Part shown: positions 19,155 to 33,200 of the stretch, piece after piece | Position numbering within the stretch: the first letter of the stretch is position 1 | How the letters are laid out: each line of letters starts with the position of its first letter | Assembly: GCA_001939145.1 (NCBI GenBank) | Contig: LSRX01000579.1 | Coordinates: 329,742 to 393,741, forward strand | Reading direction: 5' to 3' | DNA length: 64,000 nt | DNA from: Symbiodinium microadriaticum | Taxonomy: Eukaryota; Sar; Dinophyceae; Suessiales; Symbiodiniaceae | Notes under the pieces: model-generated | The model's database searches: none | What the model was told of the DNA's origin: nothing | Seen by the model: only the letters and a program-made list of their open reading frames with translations | Program-made: the position numbers and the translations under genes

Positions 19155-20242
19155 GATAGGGTTTCTAGAAGGCTGAAGGTTATGGGTTTTGGATTTGTGG
19201 TTTGTGGGTTAGTTTAAGGGTATTAATAAGGCCCCTATATCAGGGTTTCTAGAAGGACCGAGGTTTGGGGTTTAGTTTAGGGCAAAGGGTTTCTACGGCG
19301 TAACGCTCTGCGCTTCAGGGTTCAGGGGGCAAGAAGGTACCTGGAAGGATAGAGGTTTCAGGTTTAGGATGTGAGGTTTCTAGAAGTCTCCGCATTTCCC
19401 ACTTTTCTCTTGGGGTGTGGTGCTTTCTCGGGTTTCCGTATGTAGGATTCAGCATCTAGCGATGGGAAGGGGGGCGGCGTCTCGGAGATTAACTCTCAAG
19501 CCGGAGAGGTGAGCCTTCGATAATTTCATGAGCCTTTAGGGCTTAGGGTTTAGATCGTCCTACCAAGTTGGAAAGATAGCCGGTCTTGGGGTAAGAAAAC
19601 CCTGTGACTGAAAACAAATCGAGCCGTAACCTTCAGCTTGGGGACTTTGGGCTCTCGACTGCTTCGAGCTCTACACTACGTGGGCTGGGGGGTCTCCATC
19701 TCGTGCTGAAGGCAGTTTTGGCTGAGAAAACTTTCAGCAGTCAGCAGGGTGCTAAGCTTCCGGTTTTGGGGTTCCGAAATTAGGATTTAAGATGTTGAGT
19801 CGGGGTTCGGTTTTAGGATTAGGGGAATGGGGGAAAGCAGCGCAGCAAACTCCTGGATATGCTACAATGTGGTATACTATAAGAATACGATGTAGTACAA
19901 TACAATGAATCTGCATAATGCATAATCGCATACTTAAATAACATATAATACTGAAGAAAGCAACTTGTTTCTTGAGCCTAGTTAGAACACGTCGCCATCA
20001 CGATCACCACGATTATCATAACCATAATCGTCATCATCAGGAGCTGCCGAAGCAAGGTTATCCTCATCGAAAGCAACATCATCATCAGCATCAGCACCAT
20101 GGCCGTGCCCACTGTATTCACCAGTCGAGAAACCATCAAACTTTACCTGAATTCTCGTGCCACAACTGTATTGGCTATGACTCTACGTTCTGATTTGCAC
20201 GTGCCCGATGTTGTTCCTTAAGCTGATGACACACAGATGGTA

Positions 20243-20345
20243 ATATAGGAGCCCCAGAATTACTAATATCATTCCGTAGGGGTCCTTAGTATATTTATGG
20301 TTTAAAGGAGCCCGAAACCCTATTGTAATTACTAAGGCCCTTACA
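20243..20345. mobile_element. MITE family 1 copy
   Basis: TATAGGAGCCCCAGAATTAC at the left, the CCTTAGTATATTTATGGTTT centre, and right end CCCTATTGTAATTACTAAGG. Confidence 0.6.
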
Positions 20346-20939
20346 TGATACTTCCTGGCACAACATAAGCACCCCTGCTGAAGGCTCCCTGGCAGTCAGA
20401 AAATGCCCTGCCGAGCGCTCGGCGGACACGGCTTTGCTAAGTGTGCAGGGATCGGATCCATAGGGTCTAGGGATTAGGGTTTCCATTCTTCGGCTAATAC
20501 GAATTTGCCAACTCTTCACCGAATGCTAGATGCCAGTGGCGACAATATGCTAAAGGTGGTCCGCGGCATTCCGAAGAAGCCGATCTTTACAGGTCTGCTC
20601 ATGCCCAGCAAGCAGCAAATATGCTTTGTAGGTCTGTTATATAGGTCTCGTAGCTCTGATTCACGAGAACAGGATATTGGAGCTTGTGTGGTTGCCCGTA
20701 CAAAAAATTCAGTTAAAGAAGCCCTTAAGGGAACCTTGTCTGACTGTCAAGGCCCCTGATAGCTACTATTACCCTAAACCCTAAACGTCCCTCCTGTTTC
20801 GCCCACACCCAAACATGGCTATAATGGCCCTAAACCCTAACCTTCCCTGCTTAGTAGCCCTAAATCCTAAACCTTAGACTTCCCCCAGCCCCTTTTTTCC
20901 AAAAACCGCCTTTATTATCCTGAACCTTAATCTTCCCTC

Positions 20940-21028
20940 AATAATACCAACATTATTCCTCAGGGCTCCTGATTATAAGTATAGCATAAAGGAACCCAGA
21001 ACCCTTTTTCTAACTATTAAGGCCCCTA
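20940..21028. mobile_element. MITE family 1 copy, left end truncated
   Basis: Core AATACCAACATTATTCCTCA and an intact right end with CTAACTATTAAGGCCCCTA. The left terminal repeat is missing. Confidence 0.65.
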
Positions 21029-21034
21029 CTTTCA

Positions 21035-21140
21035 ACCTTAAGCCCGCTAAACCCCAAATAAACCCCAAAACCCCTAAACCCCTAAACTCCAAAACCCTAA
21101 ACCCCTAAACCCCAAACCCCCAAACCACAAACCCTAAACC
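21035..21140. repeat. CCCTAAA-type array before PACRG exon 1
   Basis: Degenerate CCCCTAAA/CCCCAAA units ending about 20 bp before the acceptor of exon 1. Confidence 0.85.
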
Positions 21141-21161
21141 CGAAAAACGCACCCACGCGAG

Positions 21162-21232
21162 GCCCCGGCGCCGCGCCCCAAGGCGGGAGCTTGGGTGCCG
21201 CGCCCGGCAGCCATGTCTGAGCCCAGGGCCAA
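21162..21232 (+). CDS. PACRG: PACRG exon 1 (first recognised)
   Basis: Follows GCGAG; donor GATCTA. It encodes a Pro/Ala/Arg-rich N-terminus ending AAMSEPRA, plus two bases of a Lys codon completed by exon 2. If translation begins at the internal Met, the ATG is at 21213. A CCCTAAA array ends just upstream and a TTTAGGG block starts just downstream. Confidence 0.55.
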
Positions 21233-24200
21233 GATCTATTTGGGGGTTTAGGATTTAGGGGGTTGTAGGGTTGAGGGTTTAGGGTTTTAGGGGTTGCTCC
21301 ATGTGTCGTCTGCCTATGTGTCTCCGGAACCGTGGGCTGCGCTTTGGTATCTTGAGGAAGATGGATTTGAGCGTCAGATTGCGACTTTTACCCGCATCTT
21401 GAATCAGAGTGGTGCTGCTGATGGCGATGCCGAAGTCCCTTACGCTCTTTGAGCCCTAGACACATTCGTAATAAATACATAAGTAAAAAGAAATAGAAAT
21501 AGAATTAGAAACAATTAAATATACATTGACCTGCACCAAAGCCCCAAGCTAGTTATTAAGAGTTTTATATCCCGTCACAGGGACTTCGGAACTTCCTGGT
21601 GCTCGGAAAGCTTTGGCTTTGGCGTTGAAGGTGTTGTGGCTTAGGGCTTACAGCGGTTTAGGGCTTAAAGGGTTTAGGGTTAAATTCGGGTTGCAGTTCC
21701 GGCGACCCTGAACTCTACGCCTTGGTTTGGCTAGGCATCGTAGGACACCTGAGCACAGGGGGTTGACTCACAGCATGAGACCCTACGTGTTGTTCAGGGT
21801 TTCTGCCCTGTTTGGGTTTCGGGGTTAGGGGTCCGGGTTATGCGTGGGCTTTAAACCCCTCTTACCCTCAACCTCAATGTACGCCCTTAAATACAACCCG
21901 AAACCCACCCTACGCCCTAGACTGTAAATCCTGAGCCCTAAAGCCAAAAGCCTAAACTTACCAACCTAAGCCTTTCTAACCCTAAACCCTAAACCCTAAA
22001 CCCTAAAACCCAAGCCCCTAAACCCCTAAACCTTAAAAGCCCTAAACCCTAAACCCCTAAACCTTAAAAGCCCTAAACCCTAAACCCTAAACCCTAAACC
22101 CTATAAACCCTAAACCCTAAACTCAGAAGCCTGGGAGTCAGGTTTCGTCGGGCCTACGACCGGGGCGACATCCCCGTCCAGATCAGCCAACTCCTTAGAG
22201 TTGGGGTTTGGGGGGCTTTAGGGGGTTTAGGGAGTTTAGGGGGTTTTAGGGGTTTAGGGGTTTGGGTTTTAGGGTTTAGGGGTGTAGGGCTTCAGGGGTT
22301 TAGGGCTTTAGGGTTTAGGGCCGTTTAGGGTTTTAAAAATTAGGGGTTTAGGGCTTTAGGGTTTAGGGTTTAGGGCTTTAGGGGTTCAGGGTCTCTTCTT
22401 GGGCCCAAGAGGATCTGGAGTACGAGTAGTGGCAACCTATGCTTTGGTCTGTCGTAGGTTTGGGGTTTAGGGATTTGGGGTTGAAGGGAATTGTGAAGGG
22501 ATCTCGTTGAGAAACTGGGAGTTAGGGTTAGGGGCTAACGGAATTAAGGTCAGCGTGTGTAGGGCTAAGGGCTGTTGTGTGTTTGAATCTCGGGCTCAGG
22601 GTTTAAAGTTTTGGGCTCGTGTTAAGAAGTTGTGGTTTTGGGTTTAGGGGCCTGTGTTTAGAAACTTCTTAATTCAAGCTACCATCACAAGGAAGGCATA
22701 GTATTGATTATATGTGTGTGTGTGTATATATGTATGTATATATATATATATATTTATTTATTTATTTATTTATTTAGATATTCTCGCTATAGTTGGGAAA
22801 AATGTCGGCAGTTAACTGCGGAAACTCTGTTTCGACAAAGTGCATTGCAGATGCGTTCCAGGGCATCTGGGTAATTCCATTTTGGATCCGTTCGGGGTGG
22901 GCTTGGGGTTCGTTTCGGGCCCGTTTGGGTCCTTTTTAGATCCGTTTGGAGGCGCGTCTAGGGTCCGTCTGGGTGGCCCAAACAGAACCAAAGCGCAGCC
23001 AAAACGGATGAACGAAACGGACAAACAACGCGCATGTTTGCAGAATTGGCGCCCTGATCACGCCCCGCATCCCGCCTCAGCCCACCCCGCCTCAAAGGAG
23101 CATTGCGTGATTCTGTGTGAGTGCAGACAGGGTGCTGGGAAATCCGAGGAAGGACTCCTCCCGCGAGGAAGGACTCCACCCGCTCAACCGGGAGTACGTC
23201 CAGCCCCCTTCCCGTGCTGAAACGATCTACGGAAGCATGCAGCACAAAGACGAATGCTTCTGCTTGTACTACTGCTACAACAACCACTACTACTCCTCCT
23301 CCTCATCCTCCTCGTACTCCAACTCTTGCTCCTGCGCTTGCTCCTCCTGCTACTGCTCCGTCCTGCTCCTGCTACTGCTTTGGGCTGCTATTGCTACTTC
23401 TCCACAGCAGTGGGCGAGCAAGGAACAAAGGAGCGAACCAGATCTTTCATATTGGTATGAACATTGAGCCTAAACCCTAAACCCTAAACCTTACGTTATT
23501 CGAGGTTGTCGAGACCTCTTTCGAACCTACGGCGGCAGTTGTACAATGCCAGGTTACGAGGGCGTGAGCAAGAGCCTGACGTGGGCCTGCGTCTGTTTGC
23601 CCTCTTGGGATGACAGGGGTTTAGGGTTTAGGGTTTAGGATGAAAGGGGTTTAGGGTTTAGGGCAGGTAGTCAGTAGTGAATTGGCTTATTCGTTTATAG
23701 CAATGGCATTGATTCATACCAACAATGACGTCTCCGGCACGATGTGAGAACTTTGCATACTTCATGCCTGTGCATGACAGTATGCTGATTCCTAAATCCC
23801 AAGCCCTTAAGCCCCTAACCCCCACAATCCCAAACCCCAAAACTCTAAGCCCTAGCCCTAAAAGCGACATGATGCTACGGTTTGAGGGCTGGGAGGGTTG
23901 TGGGAGGAGTGTAGATTTTGAGGGCAGCGGATATTGGAGGCTGTTTTTGAAGCTCCTTCCATGGATTGCAGGTGCGGGCTGCGGATTTGTACTTTAGGGT
24001 TTAGTGCAAACACTTTTTGGAGTAGAGTTCAGGGATTTATGGTTCTGAGGGTTTAGGGAGGTTTAGGGATTCGGGTAAGCACTGAGGCTTCTGGTTCAGC
24101 ATAGGGATGTGTATGTCTAACGGGTGCTTTTGTGATGTTGCCCTCTCGCCAGGAGAGGGCAGAAGATTTAACACACCTGGAGCGCCTCGTGGCTGATGGT

Positions 24201-27200
24201 TCAATGTACTGCAATACAATATAGATGGAACAGTGAAAAAACCAATATTACTGCTTAGGCATCCTTGACCTGTACTCTATTATACCCCCACGGCGCATTT
24301 TGATCACTGAAAGGCCTTTACTAGGAGGCACAACACCCCTGTGCAGCTTTGCCTACACAAGCCTTCCCCGGCAAACCCTTATGAATCCCGAACATGAAAT
24401 GTCAAGTGTTAAGGGTTTAGGGTGAAAGCCAGCTCTTCAACCAGATGCGCTGGAAGCCCAAAACAACTCAAAAAAACACACACAGAAATCACATCCAGAG
24501 CTTGAAGAGTGCAAACTTCAAAGACCAGCACACAGAGTGTCCGACACCGACGAATCCTAAACTCGCAAGTGCCTGAGTCGGTGGGTTCAGGGTTTAGGGT
24601 TATAGGGTTTAGGGCCATATTGTTTGGGATTATAGGGTTTGGGATTAAAGGGGTTTAGAGTGCAAATCAAGTCCCGAAATTTCTTGAGCCTCTCAGCCGC
24701 GAAAGCCTGAAAACTGTCACTGGACTGGCAGCCCCACATCCCTAGAAAGAATCCTACTGTTGATGATAAAAATCCTGCGTTGCCTCAAGGACCCTAAACT
24801 AGGGGAATTATGGCATATTCCTCATTATGGGTAATGCGGGATTTATATCATCAACCGTGTTTCATAAGACGACAACCCATAGATTCGGACTGTAGGAGTG
24901 TTGGTTTCAGGGTGCAGGGCTGTCGGGCTAAGGTCCTATGCCTTTTTTCAGGGTCTCGCCAAGCTCGCGGTACCAAGCGGAAGCGTCGGGGCTAAAGTCC
25001 ATTAGGGTTTAGGGTTTGGGGATTAGGGTTTAGAGAGTTTGGGGTTTTGGGAATTTGTAGGGCTACTGCCAAACCCTAAAACGCTAACGCTAAACCCGAA
25101 GTGCGACAGTTGCGGTTGAGGAGTTTTTGTGGTTTGGGGATAGTAGAAAAGTAGGAACCCAACCAATAACGAACATCCGTAGATTCGGCAAATACGGAAC
25201 CGTAATTTGGAACCCTGAATGAATCCGTATTATGAGGATCCCAACGGGGACCCTTAAGTTTGTCTCAAGCAAGACTCTCTCTAGCCTGTAAAAAAGCCCC
25301 TTGTGCCCCCTTCGTTCGGGGCTCAGCGACTGGGGCTGGTCCGGACACCCTAAACCCTAAACCCCTAAACCACTAAACCCCCAAACCCTAAACCCTAAAC
25401 CGCATGCCAGGTGGAAAGCGTCTTTGGAGAAGTTGGACTACATCCACTTCATGCCCCTCTTCTTTGACGGCCCCGGCCCTGGGGTTTAGGGTTTAGGGTT
25501 TAAAAGACCAGAAACTAGTGCTTTGAGGGTTTTGAAAGGGTTGAAACAGAGCTTTGAAAGGAGGGCATACAGCGCAACCTTAACACTGCTTGGATGATCC
25601 TTTCAGGGGCTTTACTAAAAGTCCTAGGCTGTGACAAGCTAAGGTGGCATAGGTGTAGAATACATCACGGCCAGCATAGAGCTTTGCATTCGGCTGTGTG
25701 GGCGAGGATGGTGCAGAGGGCTAGCAGTTAGCATTTGTTGCGGTTTGGGGTTTAGGGTTTAGATTTAGCTGTTTGCAGGGCGCAGCCATCTTTATCGACG
25801 ATGTTCGTCCAGTTGGGTTGGGAACATGAGCCCAGTGCTTCAAGAGATGTGGCTTCCCTTCTGATCCAGTGGAAACGCCTCGAGCTGCAAAGGTCTGAAG
25901 GAGAAGCAGGACCGCGGCAAATCGTGCGAGGTGTTTCGATGTTGGGTCAGTTCCTCGCAGATAGAGTTTAACCCTTGGAGGTTTGGTGTCGTTCCTTGGG
26001 TTATGGGTTTTCACGAGTTTAGTGCTTTGAACGATCCGAGTTTGGGAGTTGAGGGCGAAAAGCATGTCTGAGCTTAAAGAAGTCTAGGGCTTAGGGAACC
26101 CTAAACCTAGGGTACTGCCCCCATACAGTAACAGTCTATAATAGGGCTACTATCAAGGGCTTGATATATCCATATTATGAATATTGCTCAACTGCTACAG
26201 AGAGGGGGGCAGTATCCAACCTAAACCCCTGTATGCGCCGGCAACTCCCGAAGCCATTCGCCTGACGCGATGGCGACAAGGAGTCAAGTCACCATTGCCA
26301 GAACATTCCTCGGGCAGCCGGAAGGTTCATCACTTCACTCCCTAGACCCTAAACCCTAAACCCCTGGCCAAGACGGATTCGGGTTTCGGGGGTTAGAGCC
26401 CTCAGAAGTGGAACCCGAAACCCCTGAAATGTCAAAAATATAGAAAAGCACACGCGCCCCGAAACATTCAAAAAAAAAAAAGCAACCAACAGACAGATAG
26501 TGAGACTTAGGGAGAGAGCCTAAGCCCCCAATTCCCCTGCAGTGATGAGGATCCCTATAACCATCTGGCTTCCAGCCCAATCAGCCCCAACCCCCAGTGT
26601 CCCACCGAAAGGTTCGATTAGAATCCCTGATGGAAGCCTCATCTGAATCCTCATAGAACACGATCACGTACTAGTAAGAGAGACCCGGAAGCCCTAAAAA
26701 AAACTAAGCCCTAGTTTGATGAGGATCCCTATGGCTTCCTTGCCACACATGGCATCCACAGCCTTCTTGATCACGGCGGCAGCAGGACAACAGGGAGCGG
26801 CAGATTCAAGGTTTAAGGGGTCTGGAGGTTTTGAGTTGGCGGTTTACAGATTCAGGGTTTCAGCTTTGAGTTATATAGGTCTTACCAAGTCTTAGCCCAT
26901 GCAAACACTCCACGTCATTGAGGGTTCGTTGGTGAGATCAATCTTGGTTTCCGATCAACGCACGAAAAGCATTGAGGAGCAGTCTTGTCGTTCGCGCAAG
27001 GGCACGGCTCTACTACTTCCTGTGGTATGAACCTGCGGCTTGGGCAAGTTGAACTGCAGGGATATCCCTAAACCCTAAGCCTCTAAGCCCTAAGCCCCTA
27101 AAGCCTAAACCTATGAAAAACCTTAAACCCTAAACTTTGAAACCCGATGAACACCCCGAGCAGCCTCGGGAGTTTCCTCAGAAACTCGCGGCCGGACTGC

Positions 27201-30200
27201 CCTCGTGTGCACTAACTGTTTGAATGAACGGCTTGCTTTCGATATTGAGTGTTTGGGGTTGCTTTCCTCATAGTTGCCGATGCAACGCCACACCTTACGA
27301 TCATGGTGTAAGACGGCTCTTGTCGCTGAAAGCCTGCTCATGTTCCTCGTCGTCATCATCGTTGTGTTCAGCTTCATCAGCAGTAGCACCGCCACCGCCA
27401 CCACCAACGCCGCCGCGGCCACCTCCACCACCAGTGTTCATTGCCTGTAACTACCAGTACTGTCTGAGGACCCCAAACTCAACCCCGACAACATCGACAC
27501 GCGAGTTTACCCTCTACTGCACCCTGAACCCTAAACCCTGAACCCTGAGCCCTACCCAGACCCTAAACCTTGAAATCCGCGACTTGAACCCGACACCTGG
27601 GCCAGGATAACTTCCACCATTCCCCAGCTCATCCTTCCCATCAAGGCTTCCGCGCGGGCAAACCGCAAAGCCTTGTCCTAAAGATGTTACTATGAGGTTT
27701 CTAGACACGAACTACTACAAGTACTTCCTATCCAGGGATGAGGGATATCATAAGATGGAGTTACTACAAGGGTTGCGATTACTTAAGGGTTACGATGCCA
27801 AGCCATGTTTTGATGTTTTAAGGGTTGCTACAATCGGTTACTATAAGAGTGATTATAAGGGTTACTATTCCCAAAGCCCAAGAGCTGCAGAAACCCAAGG
27901 CCCTAAAATAGGGGTCGGAACGACAATGATGAGCAATAATATCACCTTGCTGTTCCTAGTTTTTCTTGCATCATATACCCCGAAACCCTGTTTGACTCGT
28001 GAAGCCCTCTAATCCGGAACACCCAACACACCCACTCCCTCATACCCTGCCTCGTCCCGATCCTTAAAATGCAGGTGTTACAGGTTGCCCACATTTGGAG
28101 CCGCGGGTACTTGGTGGGCCGTATATAGCCTCAAAGCCCTGGAGACCTATCATCTCCGAACCCTCAAAACCCTACCAGTAAGCTTTTTAGCCGGACCCTG
28201 AATGACCTATTTTTGTGGGGCTCCTGATTATGATTGCTTCGTATAAATCGTTGAGGAGGTAGGCCTGTCGGGGTTAAGGAACCCAAAGCCCCAAAAGCGC
28301 ATTTGCATCGTAAAGGCCCAAACCTGCAATACCGTTTGAACAACCTAAAGCCCCGAGGTCCACAGGGAGAGCGATCCCGACAGCCTAAAGCCAAAATCTT
28401 AAGCCCTGCTAAACCCAAAATCTGAAAAACCCTGCAAAAAATAAAAAAAACAGCTCAAGACCCTAAAATCAAAATCCTAAGGGCTTTTCAAGGGGTTGTG
28501 TAAGGGTTTAGGGTTTGGGAATTAATGAAACATTGATGTTTTTTCTTGCAGCGTCTAGCACCTTCATTTCGAACCCTGCAAAGAACCCTGCAAGAACCCC
28601 TGTGAAACCATGTGGAATCCTCCAAGAACTATCCAACGCCTGTCGAACCCTTACGGAAGCATATGGGAAAAAAGGTTGGATGTCGTGTTTGATAGGCGGT
28701 TAAGTGGCCAACTGGACAACGAGAGACGGATCTGCTTAGGTGCAGAAGGAAACGTCAATCTGCAGTCGCGAGGACGTTCCAGGTTAGTGTTCCTTCCAGG
28801 GCCCGTAAATTAAAATGGGTTATGGAGTCTGTTCCGAGCGTTTGACTTACCATTCAACAATCCGCCCATCCAGGCTGCCCTCAACACGAGGGACACGGAC
28901 ATCGTGGCGCGCACACTGCAGGCATTCGCCGTTCATCCGTCCTGCCTGGCAGTCTCAATTCAAGAGCCCTAAGCTCCCAACCTTTAGTTCTGAGCCCCAA
29001 ACCCTTACTTAGATCCCTATGAACACCCTTACTATTCTTACTCCTCAACCCCAAACCACTAAAATCCCTATAAAGCCCTTAAAATTCTAGTCCTCAGCCC
29101 CAAAGCCCTAAGATCCCTATGAACCCCCCGTAAAGGCTTAGTAGAACCAGAAGCCCTGGAAAACCCTGCGGAGGTTCTGCAGAAGCTGATCACGTCGGCC
29201 CCAGGTGTGGGTCAGGCATCCTACGGGGAAGAGTTGGCCTTTGCAACTTAGGCCCTAAACCCTAAACCCATGGCTTGGGGTTTCAAGCATGGCTAGATAA
29301 AGTTTAATACTGCTGTTCATTGTGGCTGTAGGAGGCAATCTAGAAGGCCGGTCGGGTTTCTGCTGGGTTCTATGCCGTGCCTTAATATAGGGGCCTTAAT
29401 AATTAGAATAGGGTTTTGAGGTCCATTATACTATAATGATTAATCATAATAAGGAACCCCCCAAAATAGTGTTGGTAATTATTTAGGCCCCTACATTAGC
29501 GTCTTTGATGCAGGCGGCGGTTCAAAAGCTTTATCGGGTCTTCCCAGAGTTTTGCTTGTCAAGGCATGTTCCTCCCCAGCCTGCTTTCTCGCAGGATAGT
29601 TAAGGTAGAGCTTTGGGGTTACACCCTAAACCCTAGACCCTTGTGGCAACCCTAAACCCGAAACATAAGTTCCCCGTTTCGTAGTGACCCTAAATTCCAA
29701 CCCCCAAACCATCCTTCTCATAAAACCGTGTAGATATACTGCAACTCAGAGTCCAGGTACAGGATGATGACTAGCCCAAAAGCTATCAAATTTCAGCTCT
29801 TGGTGTTTAGGGTTTAGGGTTTATGGGCCTTGTGTTTAGGGGTTAGGGGGCTTAGTAGGCCATATCGCAGTGATTTCAGTTCGCCTGAGGGTCGCGAATT
29901 CGTGCGGACGCATCGCAGAGATTAAACCGTTCTTGGAGTTTCAGGGCATGCGAATCGCACAGATCTTGCTTATCATTATTTAGAGTTTCAGGGTACACAT
30001 GTGTTTGCTTTCTAAGTGGAGGCCTAAGCCTTGAATCCTCGACCCCCTACACCCCACACTCTCTAAACCTTAAATCCTGAACCCTAAATAAAGCCTAAAG
30101 CCTCCACCAACTAAAGCCTAAGCGTTTACCACAAACTCTAAATGACCCCAACCCCCGGCCCCAAGCCTCTAAACCCTGGAGCCCTAAACCATAAATCCGC

Positions 30201-33200
30201 TTGAACATCAGCGGATCCGAAGAAATCGAGGCCACTCTGAAGAAGACGAACCCTCACTGTGAGCTGGCACAAAGCTGATGAGGCAGTTTAAGTCCGTGGT
30301 AGGCGGTGCAATGGCACTTCAGATCGACATGGAAGTTTATGACTCACGTGGCAAGTATGTGGACGCTTTGAAGGACCACAATGGTCTGACAATGACTGAT
30401 GATGATACAGGAAAGGGTGTTGCTAAGCAGAGCTGGGCAGATTTTTCGGGTTCCGGTCTTGAGGATCCTTATGGTCTTACAGCTGTTCATATCAAGTACC
30501 GCGACCCGATCCTCACGAGTGTGTTTGATGAGTTGAAGAAAAACATCTCTGCCGGAGATCGGGGGTTCGCTTCTGACGAGATCGGTGCGCTCAAGACGCT
30601 CGGAGTCACCTTCCAGAAGATTGGCGATGGCCGCGGTGGGGATGCAAGCACAAAGTCCGTTTCCACCAAGTCATGGAATGGTTCAAATTGCGCCTGTTGG
30701 ACACGCGATGTGCTTCAGCTGCGCAGAAACTGTTGATTACGTCGACTGAGAAAGTTGAGAAACACTTGCGTCTCAGCACAGACTTGCATCTCAACGCAAC
30801 CGAAGCCACTGCTGCTCTCCCGACCAACAAAGTCCTTCGTAGCCTGAAGTGCTAAAACCCCGAGTCCCCCAAGGCCTTAAACCCTCAAGGCCCCTATGTC
30901 ATAGAGCCCTTACAGGAACCCTCTTAGACCCCCATTGATTTAAAGAAGCCTTTATATAAGCAGCTCTACCAGAGTCTACCATTCAAAATCAGCTCCCGGC
31001 CGCTTTTCTAAAGCTTCCCTCAGAAGCTCTTGGGGAGGCTCTCGTGCCTTACTACAGGCAGCTGCTGCCGAAGCTCTCACAAATTGGGGTACAGAGGGGT
31101 TTCGGACTTCGGACGTCCAGGATTGGGGGTTTAGGGTCTGTAGACAGGTAGTTTTCTAAATTAGGGTCCCTTTCAGGGTCCTTTTTATAAAGGTGGCGTA
31201 CTCTTTTGGGGACCGAAAAAGGGACCCTACTGTAGAGACCTGCCCAAATAAGGCTTAGGGTTCGGGCTTAGGATTAGGGCCAGGGTTTAGGCTTCGCAGT
31301 GGAAGGGGTTGAGGTTTAAGGGTTTAGGATCAGGGGTTTCTGGACGGTTTACGGTTTAAGGTGTAGGGTTTCTGGCTCATAGGGGTATAGGAGTTAGGGG
31401 TTTAGGATTTAGGGAAGGTTTCGGGCGTTTACAGTTCCCAGGCTCCATCATCTGCTAATCCCGGGTTAAAAGCTTGAAGGCTCAACCTAAGGGCTATACA
31501 CTCGTAATCTGGTGGTTTAAGCGCCATGAACTCGTGTTATGTGGGTTCGGGATTTCAGGTTGGGTGGGTTAGGTGGTCCAGCTGAAGAGCGTTTAGATCC
31601 AGGCTACAAAGCATCCTTGACAAGTAGGACCCCACAGTGCATAATAAAGGGGCACCCTAAACCCCAAACCCTAAACTGTGTTGCCGAGGAGCACGAAGAC
31701 GAATTGGCTACTCTGGAAGCCTACATTAGTTCCAGTACTGTTCCTCAGGGTTCCTTGGTACCAGTATAATAAACACGCACACGCACACGCACACGCACAC
31801 ACACACACACACACATGCATACCCTAAACCTTATTCTAGTTACCGAGGTGGCGATAGTAGATGTTGTGACGTCATCGAGGCTTCTTGGCGCCTCAAATGG
31901 GGGCAGAAAGAGGGCCCCCAGCCTCCAATCCCATCGTTGCGAGTGACGTTATAAGGACATATTCTTCTGCTGGAACATAAACACCTCAAAGCTCCAGATT
32001 GAAATGCTGAGTAATTGACTTTAGATACTTATCAACTATCGGGCTTTCGTATCACTGCTGAACGTTCAGCGTCCGGCTCTGCTCGATCTTCCCTGGGGCA
32101 ACATCGCCATGCGTGCGAAGCGCCTTGAGAAGAGAATCGGATGCGTGCTATGATTTGGGGTTTATAGGGGTTGGGCTCTGGAAAGGAGAACAAGGCTCCG
32201 GGTGGGCTCCCACTTGCAGGGTATCAGGTCAGGGCTGAAGATCTAGGCTGTGGTTTCCATGTCGATTTAGTTCGGATTTCGAGAACTCCATCCTTATGGT
32301 GCCACTTAAAGTAACCTCTGACAAGTTTCCACTAGACACCCCTACACTTACCACAACCCTAGGCCCTGAACCCTATTAGGCTTGGCTAGACCCCCGGAGT
32401 CCCTGATCGTAACACCCAAAAACCACCGCAGGGTTGGAAAGTGCCGAGGATCTTCAACCTTTACAAGGACAGCACCACCGGCACCGGCAGNGGTTTCTGG
32501 GTTTAGGGCATTGCAGGCTTGGGGTGGAGCAGTGACCACAGAATTCAGACGTTTTGTCTCTTCCTGTTCAGGGGATATCATATTACACAGCAGCAGTGAC
32601 GTAGCATTGCAAGGCGTGGGGCTAAAGCGGCTAGAGATGTCGATGATCAGATCAGATCTTCGTGTCAGGTTGTTGTCGTCCTCAACCCAAAACCCGAAGC
32701 CCCACAGCCCCAAAGCCCCAAACCCGTGAGGCCCACCCTAAAGGCCCTGCGCCGAACTGGGCTCCCTTCTGTGGCTTTGGCCCCAAAGACACGTGGGGAT
32801 CGCCATTCGGGCGCCGTAACAAAGAAAAGAAACGCTGTTGTCGAGATGCTCCCAAACCCCAAACCCAAAACCCTAAACCCAAACCCTAAACCCTAAACCC
32901 AAACCCTCTAAAACCCTCTAAGAAAAATAGACCCGGTTGCCGAGATGCTGCCATGGACTACGGACAGCGGCGACGACGAAATCTGGGGGAACTGGTGGCC
33001 GGATCCCGAGGAGCTTCAGCAATACGAGTGAGCATGGCAATAATATGAATAGTCACTGGAAAAAGTGAGTATCATGATAAACACTAATACTATAGTTTTA
33101 ATAACACTAGCAGAGGCAAAAGACCCGGAATGCAACAAGAATTCTAATGGTAATGGCACTTGTCGTAACACAGGAAAGTTAACAAAGACAATAATCGTGT

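Noticed and set aside
19972..20221. His-rich 73-codon frame and an overlapping Ile/Thr-rich frame ending at 20221
   Set aside because: Generated by an imperfect ATC/CAT triplet tract; no recognisable domain, although the last 40 codons of the second frame look less repetitive.
23117..23480. Three overlapping 68-119-codon Leu-, Ser- or Thr-rich frames
   Set aside because: All come from the CTN triplet tract; none has exon boundaries or a family match.
23490..23614. Missing PACRG exon between exons 2 and 3
   Set aside because: The spacer is flanked by C and G blocks and has open frames, but none resembles PACRG, and exons 2-3-4 already join in phase.
31150..31230. MITE copy with ends AGGGTCCCTTT / AAAGGGACCCT
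   Set aside because: An inverted repeat is present, but the core does not match either family and no TA boundaries are visible.
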